The notes under the pieces are model-generated. The model was not told the DNA's origin. It saw nothing but the letters and a program-made list of their open reading frames with translations, and made no database searches. Positions 7,325 to 12,088 of a DNA stretch of 12,088 bases are shown here, piece after piece. The translations under genes and the position numbers were made by a program. Source of the stretch: an uncultured Opitutia bacterium (GTDB taxonomy: Bacteria; Verrucomicrobiota; Verrucomicrobiia; Opitutales; UBA953); NCBI GenBank assembly GCA_903929325.1, contig CAIYUD010000098.1, forward strand, positions 1-12,088, in the 5' to 3' direction. The number at the start of each line of letters is the position of its first letter. The stretch's first letter is position 1.

Positions 7325-7341
7325 ACTGGGCAATGCCCGGT
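7325..7341 (+). repeat. Short hairpin between rplY and pth
   Basis: An inverted repeat of 7 bp (ACTGGGC / GCCCGGT, one G.U pair, loop AAT) starts eight bases after the rplY stop. The following bases are pyrimidine-rich but have no run of T, so at best this is a weak attenuator or an RNA processing or stability element. Confidence 0.35.
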
Positions 7342-7365
7342 TCCTTTCCCGTTCTTTGAAGTCCA

Positions 7366-7947
7366 ATGCCTCCTGCGGTCATCGCCGCCCTCGGCAACCC
7401 CGGCGCAGAATACGCCGCCACCCGCCACAACGCGGGCTGGATGGTGCTCGATGCGCTCGCCGAAAAACTCGGTGCAGCGTGGCGAGCCGAATCGCGGTTC
7501 CCAGCCCTCGTGGCCAAGGCGAACTTCGCTTCGAGTTCCATTCATCTCATCAAGCCGTTAACGTTTATGAATGAATCTGGAAAGCCGATTGCAGATTTCC
7601 TTCGGTTTCACCGAATTGAATCTGCCGCCTGTGTTGTCTTGTATGACGACATCGCTTTCGAGCCAGGCGTCATGCGTCTAACCGTCAATGGTTCTGACGC
7701 GGGTCATAACGGTGTTGCCAGTTGTATCGCCCACCTCGGTGAAAACTTCATTCGCGCACGTATCGGGATCGGCCCCAAACGCCACCCCGCCCAAGACCTA
7801 GCCGACCATGTACTTGGTCGAATGCCGGAAGCAGACCGAGCCGCCCTTGAGCGCGCCACACCCGACTTCATTAACGGACTTCAAACAATTTTTTCGCACG
7901 GCCTACCCGCTGCCCAAAACATCACCAATACACGTAAACCATTATGA
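7366..7947 (+). CDS. pth: Peptidyl-tRNA hydrolase
   Basis: A 193-residue esterase that cleaves peptidyl-tRNA released from ribosomes, recycling tRNA in the cytoplasm; the length is normal. Family signatures are intact: ALGNPGAEYAATRHNAG (8-24) with Asn11 and catalytic His21, KPLTFMNESG (63-72) with Asn69, the LYDDI stretch with Asp94 (the partner of the catalytic His), GHNG (113-116) with Asn115, and FIRARIGIGP. The first Gly of the usual GLGNPG is Ala here. The ATG at 7366 gives the usual short lead before the first strand; there is no Shine-Dalgarno sequence upstream, only a weak GAAG. Its stop overlaps the rpsF start as ATGA (7944-7947), which suggests coupled translation. Confidence 0.97.
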   Translation: MPPAVIAALGNPGAEYAATRHNAGWMVLDALAEKLGAAWRAESRFPALVAKANFASSSIHLIKPLTFMNESGKPIADFLRFHRIESAACVVLYDDIAFEPGVMRLTVNGSDAGHNGVASCIAHLGENFIRARIGIGPKRHPAQDLADHVLGRMPEADRAALERATPDFINGLQTIFSHGLPAAQNITNTRKPL

Positions 7948-8246
7948 CAAAGACCCAAACTCGCCGTTCGTACCGCGCCACCCTGGTGCTGGACCTTCGC
8001 GGCGCCACTGAATCCCCCGACGCGTTAATTGAGAAACTCAAGGACACCTTCAAGGCTGTCGACGCTGTCGTCTCCGAAGTCCGTAACCTCGGGCAGCGCG
8101 AGTTTGCGCGCGTGGTTGACCGTCGCCTTCCTTCAGGTCTCTACGTCCAGTTTGATTTCAAGGCACCTGTAACCGCTCCTGTCGCTTTCCGTGAGAAGCT
8201 TCGTTTGGACCGCACAGTGAATCGCATCCTGATTCAGTCCGTTTAA
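7944..8246 (+). CDS. rpsF: 30S ribosomal protein S6
   Basis: A 100-residue S6-family protein of the small-subunit platform, where it normally pairs with S18. The ferredoxin-like pattern is visible: YRATLVLDLRG (10-20) as first strand, the helix ALIEKLKDTFKAV, VSEVRNLGQREFARVV (43-58), PSGLYVQFDFKAP (62-74), and the helix and strand FREKLRLDRTVNRILIQS at the end (82-99). It is more diverged than most S6 proteins at the N-terminus, which starts with a basic TKTQTRRS stretch. Position between pth and ssb supports the call. The start overlaps the pth stop; no Shine-Dalgarno sequence is visible. No gene for its partner S18 lies in the cluster. Confidence 0.92.
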   Translation: MTKTQTRRSYRATLVLDLRGATESPDALIEKLKDTFKAVDAVVSEVRNLGQREFARVVDRRLPSGLYVQFDFKAPVTAPVAFREKLRLDRTVNRILIQSV

Positions 8247-8265
8247 TCTCTTTTCTACTCTACCC

Positions 8266-8715
8266 ATGGCCGCTTCTTTTAATCGCGTTATTCTCGCTGG
8301 TAATATGACCCGCGATCCGGAGTCGCGTGCGCTTCCAAGCGGCCAGGCTCTCGCAAAGTTCTCCTTAGCCGTCAATCGCTCCTACACAACGAAGGAAGGC
8401 GAGAAGCGTGAAGAAGTTACTTACGTTGATGTAGAGTCCTACGGCAAGCAGGCCGAAATTATTTCCAAGTATTGCACCAAAGGTTCCGGTATCCTCGTCG
8501 ACGGTCGCCTCCAGTTCGATCCATGGGACGACAAGAAGACGGGCGAAAAACGCTCACGCCTCGGCGTGGTGCTCGAAAACTTCACCTTCATTGGTGGTCG
8601 TGCCCCAGGCGCTGCGTCCGATGGCGACAGCCCTTCGCCTCGCTCCGGTGGTGCCCGCGGTGGTGCAGCTCCTGCCAGCGACTCCCCTGTCCCTGAAGAC
8701 GACGTTCCATTCTGA
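8266..8715 (+). CDS. ssb: Single-stranded DNA-binding protein
   Basis: A 149-residue SSB that coats single-stranded DNA during replication, repair and recombination. The OB fold fills about residues 3-110: FNRVILAGNMTRDPESR (5-21), AKFSLAVNRSY (30-40), VTYVDVESYGKQAE (51-64), GILVDGRLQFDPWDDKKTGEKRS (75-97) and ENFTFIGGR. A short Gly/Pro/Ser/Ala linker (111-142) leads to the acidic tip EDDVPF, the usual docking site for partner proteins, so the protein is complete. It lies 19 bases after rpsF. The 20 bases before the ATG are almost purely pyrimidine and contain no Shine-Dalgarno motif. Confidence 0.97.
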   Translation: MAASFNRVILAGNMTRDPESRALPSGQALAKFSLAVNRSYTTKEGEKREEVTYVDVESYGKQAEIISKYCTKGSGILVDGRLQFDPWDDKKTGEKRSRLGVVLENFTFIGGRAPGAASDGDSPSPRSGGARGGAAPASDSPVPEDDVPF

Positions 8716-8753
8716 TTTTCTTTAACCAAAACATTTAACCCAAGTACACACCC

Positions 8754-9311
8754 ATGGCTCTCACCGAAGTTCTTCTCATTAAACCTGTCGACGGTCTTGG
8801 CGCCGAAGGCGAACAAGTCCGCGTTCGCGCTGGCTACGCTCGCAACTACTTGCTTCCGCAAGGAATCGCCCTGCCCGTTAACCAAGCTAACCGTAAATAC
8901 ATCGAGTCCTTGCAAAAGGCTCGGGTTGTTCGCGAAGCTCGCGACCTAGAAGTCGCTACCGGCCTCGCAGCTAAACTCCAGTCCATCTCGCTCGTATTCG
9001 CCGTGAAAACGGGTGAAGGCGGCAAGATGTTTGGCGCAGTCAGTACTGCAGAAATCGCTGCGAAATTAGCAGAAGCTGGCATTCAGCTCGAGCGTAAGCG
9101 CATTCACCTCGGCCAAGGACCTATTAAGGCATTGGGCAAGCATGCTGCGAATGTTCGTCTGCACTCAACAATGACGATCGAGTTGCCCTTCGAAGTTATC
9201 TCCGAGAACCCGATTGCAGAAGAATCTGCACCCATCGAAGAAGCTGAGAGTGCTGAGCCTAAGAAGCCACGTCGCCCTAAGAAGGAAAAACCAGCCAAGA
9301 AGGCTGAGTAA
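8754..9311 (+). CDS. rplI: 50S ribosomal protein L9
   Basis: A 185-residue L9 of the large subunit, which spans from the L1 stalk base toward the neighbouring ribosome. The N-terminal domain has the L9 signature GLGAEGEQVRVRAGYARNYLLPQGIAL (14-40); a long linking helix runs about 42-76; the C-terminal domain (78-148) contains KTGEGGKMFGAVSTAEIAAKL. L9 is usually about 150 residues; here residues 150-185 form an extra tail, first Glu-rich (EESAPIEEAESAE) and then Lys/Pro/Arg-rich. It follows ssb by 38 bases, with no rpsR between them, and is the last gene before a strong terminator. No Shine-Dalgarno sequence precedes the ATG. Confidence 0.97.
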   Translation: MALTEVLLIKPVDGLGAEGEQVRVRAGYARNYLLPQGIALPVNQANRKYIESLQKARVVREARDLEVATGLAAKLQSISLVFAVKTGEGGKMFGAVSTAEIAAKLAEAGIQLERKRIHLGQGPIKALGKHAANVRLHSTMTIELPFEVISENPIAEESAPIEEAESAEPKKPRRPKKEKPAKKAE

Positions 9312-9329
9312 GCTCCCCAAGGCCCCTCT

Positions 9330-9363
9330 AAAGAAGCCCACTTTGGTGGGCTTCTTTGTTTTT
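9330..9363 (+). terminator. Intrinsic terminator after rplI
   Basis: A perfect 12-bp stem (9330-9341 with 9346-9357, core AAGAAGCCCAC) closes a TTTG loop and is followed by GTTTTT (9358-9363). It lies 18 bases after the rplI stop and should end the rplY-rplI transcript, separating it from dnaB. Confidence 0.93.
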
Positions 9364-9463
9364 GGCCCCGACTGCCTTTGTCGATAAGTTATAGAATAAG
9401 TCGTGGATGGTTCGGGCTGTCTTGCTCACCGACTTAAGGTTCACATTGTAACCTCTTCTTTTC
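9364..9463 (+). promoter_or_regulatory. Likely promoter region of dnaB
   Basis: These 100 bases lie between the rplI terminator and dnaB, so a promoter for dnaB-bamA is expected here. Nothing matches consensus well; TTGCTC (9422-9427) with TTGTAA (9446-9451) at 18-base spacing is the best pair I see and would give a very short leader. A 5-bp inverted repeat AGGTT (9437-9441) / AACCT (9450-9454) lies just before the start codon. The exact elements are inference. Confidence 0.3.
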
Positions 9464-10894
9464 ATGGCCGAACGCTCATTTCAAAAACGCCGTCTCCCCG
9501 ATCCGAATGCACCGGCTGGCGATCGCGTACCCCCGCACAACCTAGATGCCGAAAGAGGTTTGTTGGCCAGTGTGCTGATTGATGGCGGCGACACCTTGCA
9601 AGCCTGCTTGCAGGACCGATTAATCGCTGGGCATTTCTTCAGTCCCGCGCACCAAGATATTTTCCAGGCGGCCATCGATCTTTCGCAGCAAAACGTCGGC
9701 ATCGATGAAATTACGCTCACCGAGCAGTTGCGCCGCAAAGGTCAACTCGAAGGCGTGGGCGGAACGACGTACGTCAACGAACTTTCAAGCCTGGTTGCAT
9801 CAACAGCTAATTCACGTCACTGGCTTACCATTGTTCGCGAAAAGTTTTTCCTCCGTCAGCTGATTGCAACATCTGTCTCTACTGTTGAAAAAGCTCACTC
9901 CCACGCGGAAGGCATCGACCGTCTCTTGGAAGATGTCGAACAGGCCTTTTTCCGTATTAGCGAGTCACGCATTGCCGATAGCGTCCAACCTGTCGACAAG
10001 CCGATTGGTGAGGCGATGGACTTGGTTGAACGCATTATTCATAATCGTTCCGCGGCAAGTGGCCTGCCTACAGGGTTCGATGGGCTTGATGGCCTGACGT
10101 TTGGTTTTCAACCCGGACAAATGGTCGTCGTGGCAGCACGTCCTGGCATGGGCAAAACTTCGATCGCACTTAACTTTATTGAAGCCGCCCTCTTCCCGAA
10201 GCGCGAGGGTGCTAAGCCTGCGCGTATCCTACTCTTTTCGTTAGAAATGCCTTCACGTGAGTTGGCCTTGCGATTGCTGTGTTCGCGTGCGCGGGTAAAT
10301 CTTGGTAAGCTCCGAAGCGCACACCCGGATGCCCAGGCTCAGCGAGATTTGGTTGATGCAGCCCGTGAATATAAAGGCCTCCCATTATTCATCGATGATA
10401 CAGGCGGTCAGACTATTTTAGAGATTCGCGCAAAGTGCCGCCGGGCACATGCCCGTAACAAACTCGACATGATTGTCATTGATTACATTCAATTGATTAA
10501 CGGTCTAGACGCCGGACTGCCGCGTGAACAGCAAATCGCCGAAGTTTCTCGCAGTATTAAGGCGATGGCTAAAGAGTTTGAGGTGCCCGTGATCGCCTTG
10601 GCCCAGCTTAACCGTAAATCTGAAGACGAAGGTCGTCAGCCTCGCATGTCTGACTTGCGCGAGTCTGGCTCCATTGAGCAGGATGCCGACATCGTGCTGC
10701 TCATCGCTAAAGCTAGCGCATCTGACCGTAAAGCGCTCGAAAACGACGCAGAAGTAGCCGATGCTAACGGGATGCTCCTCCGTGAGCTCATTGTTGCTAA
10801 GAATCGCAATGGCCCTACGCATGATATCAAACTTTACTTCAATCCTGCGCTAACTCGCTTCGAGACCCCTGCTCGGGAACAACCTTATTCATGA
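9464..10894 (+). CDS. dnaB: Replicative DNA helicase DnaB
   Basis: A 476-residue hexameric 5'-3' helicase of the replication fork, of normal length. The N-terminal DnaB domain (about 22-125) begins PPHNLDAERGLLASVLID (23-40) and includes HFFSPAHQDIFQAAIDL. The linker helix region (about 130-195) leads to the RecA-like motor: GLPTGFDGLDGLTFGFQPG (200-218), Walker A ARPGMGKTS (225-233), FSLEMPSRELALRLL (258-272), Walker B DMIVIDYIQLI (335-345), AQLNRKSEDE (380-389), DLRESGSIEQDAD (397-409), and the arginine finger in KNRNGP (446-451, Arg448). No intein is present. It has its own upstream region after the rplI terminator and shares an ATGA with bamA downstream (10891-10894). Confidence 0.98.
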   Translation: MAERSFQKRRLPDPNAPAGDRVPPHNLDAERGLLASVLIDGGDTLQACLQDRLIAGHFFSPAHQDIFQAAIDLSQQNVGIDEITLTEQLRRKGQLEGVGGTTYVNELSSLVASTANSRHWLTIVREKFFLRQLIATSVSTVEKAHSHAEGIDRLLEDVEQAFFRISESRIADSVQPVDKPIGEAMDLVERIIHNRSAASGLPTGFDGLDGLTFGFQPGQMVVVAARPGMGKTSIALNFIEAALFPKREGAKPARILLFSLEMPSRELALRLLCSRARVNLGKLRSAHPDAQAQRDLVDAAREYKGLPLFIDDTGGQTILEIRAKCRRAHARNKLDMIVIDYIQLINGLDAGLPREQQIAEVSRSIKAMAKEFEVPVIALAQLNRKSEDEGRQPRMSDLRESGSIEQDADIVLLIAKASASDRKALENDAEVADANGMLLRELIVAKNRNGPTHDIKLYFNPALTRFETPAREQPYS

Positions 10895-12088
10895 ACTCTC
10901 CTTCACGTCGCCTCGCTCGCCTTCTGCTGGCAGCTGCGCTCCTCCCAGCTTGTGCTTTGGCGGCAGAGCCAAATGTCCGCAAGGTCACCATTGAGGTATC
11001 AGGGACAGGCGCAGTCTCTTCGGCTTTTGTACTCGGCCATGTTTCGCTTCATGAAGGCGTACCTTTTTCTCGAGAGTCTGCGGCGGACACGGTCCGTGCG
11101 CTTTATGCGACGGGTCGATTTGCACAGGCAGAAGTTATTCCAACACTAGATCCAGCAAGTGGTCTGATTGACGTTCGTGTTATTGTTGAGCCACGTCCGC
11201 TTATTTCTGCCGTTCGCTTCGAAGGCCTCAATGGATTAGAAGACGAATCTGATTTAATTGAAGACTTAGGTATTCATGTCGGAGACGCTTTAGATCCTTC
11301 AGTACTTACCCGTGGTCGCAACAAGGCCATCGATCGGCTGCGTAAGAACCGTCCGTTTTCAACCATTGATTTGCGTCGCGAGCAGAGTTCTGACGGTCGT
11401 GTCGCCATCATCGCAGTGGCATCCCTGACGCCGTCATTGCGGGTGGGTAAGGTCGAAGTTGAGGGCGCTAAGCAAATTGATGAAGACGAATTACTTGCTA
11501 GTGCTGAGCTCAAGGTCAGCAGCTGGCGCTGGTGGAAGCTTTCCGGATTAACGGGTGGCGGTCGCCTAAGTGCCGATGATTACCGTCAAGACTGTGAACG
11601 CATTTTGGCTTACTACCGCGCACAAGGATTTTTGGATGTCGAAGTTGGTTCGACGGACGCTGCAACGCAGTGCACCGTGCGCGATGTTTCTGGCGATAGT
11701 GGCTGGGTGGATGTTGTCTACCGTATTAAAGAAGGCCAACGCTACGTGGTCGGTGATGTGAAAGTAAGTGGTAATGAGCTCGGTAAGAGCGAGGGTTCAC
11801 CTTTTAGCACAGAGAAGTTACTCAAGCTCATCGGTAACCAGGCCGAGGACGCTGGTCTCATTGGTTCGGGAACCGACCAGCTTGCCCCTGGTTCCTGGTA
11901 CAGCTCGGCTGCGGTCGAAGTCGCCGTGGATAAGGTTCGTGCCGCTTATGGCAGTCGCGGCTACCTCGACGTACAGATCGGCGTTGTGCGCACCCCTAAT
12001 CTTTCGACGGGTGCAATCGACGTGCGTTTTGAAATTCACGAAAGGACTCCAAGTACCGTTCGCCAAGTTTTGATTGAAGGAAATACCA
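10891..12088 (+). CDS. bamA: Outer membrane protein assembly factor BamA, N-terminal part (runs off the right edge)
   Basis: The frame is open from the ATG at 10891 to the window end (399 complete codons) with no stop. BamA is the barrel core of the complex that inserts beta-barrel proteins into the outer membrane. A signal peptide is clear: basic start, hydrophobic core LLLAAALLPACALA, likely cleavage near residues 24-25. POTRA-like repeats follow at about 29-101, 103-180, 184-281, 284-384 and a fifth beginning at 387. Typical elements are ADTVRALYATGRFAQAEV (65-82), ISAVRFEGLNGL (105-116), RVGKVEVEGAK (184-194), ILAYYRAQGFLDVEV (238-252), YVVGDVKVSGN (285-295), VRAAYGSRGYLDVQI (349-363) and RQVLIEGNT (391-399). 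The third and fourth repeats carry insertions (about 208-228, 256-271 and 317-338). The barrel lies outside the window. The start overlaps the dnaB stop by four bases, with no Shine-Dalgarno sequence. TamA or another Omp85 member is less likely given at least four POTRAs and the signature of the last repeat. Confidence 0.92.
   Translation, partial: MNSPSRRLARLLLAAALLPACALAAEPNVRKVTIEVSGTGAVSSAFVLGHVSLHEGVPFSRESAADTVRALYATGRFAQAEVIPTLDPASGLIDVRVIVEPRPLISAVRFEGLNGLEDESDLIEDLGIHVGDALDPSVLTRGRNKAIDRLRKNRPFSTIDLRREQSSDGRVAIIAVASLTPSLRVGKVEVEGAKQIDEDELLASAELKVSSWRWWKLSGLTGGGRLSADDYRQDCERILAYYRAQGFLDVEVGSTDAATQCTVRDVSGDSGWVDVVYRIKEGQRYVVGDVKVSGNELGKSEGSPFSTEKLLKLIGNQAEDAGLIGSGTDQLAPGSWYSSAAVEVAVDKVRAAYGSRGYLDVQIGVVRTPNLSTGAIDVRFEIHERTPSTVRQVLIEGNT

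Noticed and set aside
6967..7545. Long minus-strand open frames opposite rplY and pth
   Set aside because: They are antisense to two well-conserved genes; their Ser/Arg or Ala-rich products follow from the Ala/Pro-rich codons of the L25 tail.
8439..8915. A 158-codon minus-strand open frame across ssb and rplI
   Set aside because: It is antisense to two certain genes, spans their junction, and shows no family motifs.
10945..10956. Lipobox-like LPAC in the BamA leader, suggesting a lipoprotein
   Set aside because: Pro at the -2 position is atypical, and BamA is a barrel protein normally cut by signal peptidase I; a site near ALA/AE follows directly.

Overview
The window reads as chromosomal core DNA of a Gram-negative bacterium. 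It encodes an outer-membrane assembly factor (BamA) and a SurA-like periplasmic parvulin. It also has a formylglycine-type sulfatase with a signal peptide, and none of its start codons has a convincing Shine-Dalgarno sequence. That combination fits a member of Verrucomicrobiota (PVC superphylum), but this is an inference from gene content and not a proven placement.

The left half (1-6336) lies on the minus strand. In transcription order it holds a tRNA-Leu(CAA) at 6336-6255, a secreted sulfatase (6226-4709), the transcription-repair coupling factor mfd (4653-1423), a SurA-like peptidyl-prolyl isomerase (1426-437) and the 5' part of an aldose 1-epimerase gene (435-1, cut by the window edge). 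mfd and the surA-like gene share an ATGA overlap, and the epimerase start follows one base after the surA-like stop, so these three look like one transcription unit.

Positions 6337-6597 separate the two divergent halves. This gap codes for no protein I can recognise, but its right part has several mutually compatible hairpins and a long-range stem, followed by a perfect TATAAT just before the first plus-strand gene.

The right half (6598-12088) lies on the plus strand. A translation and replication cluster comes first: rplY/ctc (L25), pth, rpsF (S6), ssb and rplI (L9), closed by a strong intrinsic terminator at 9330-9363. It resembles the common rpsF-ssb-rpsR-rplI operon but has no rpsR. Then come dnaB (replicative helicase) and bamA, coupled by an ATGA overlap; bamA runs off the right edge after its POTRA region.

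Most of the content is conserved housekeeping. I found no mobile element, CRISPR array, defence system or clearly new multi-gene system. The points most worth checking are the structured intergenic region, the window-wide lack of Shine-Dalgarno motifs, the missing rpsR, the dnaB-bamA coupling and the non-ATG start of mfd.
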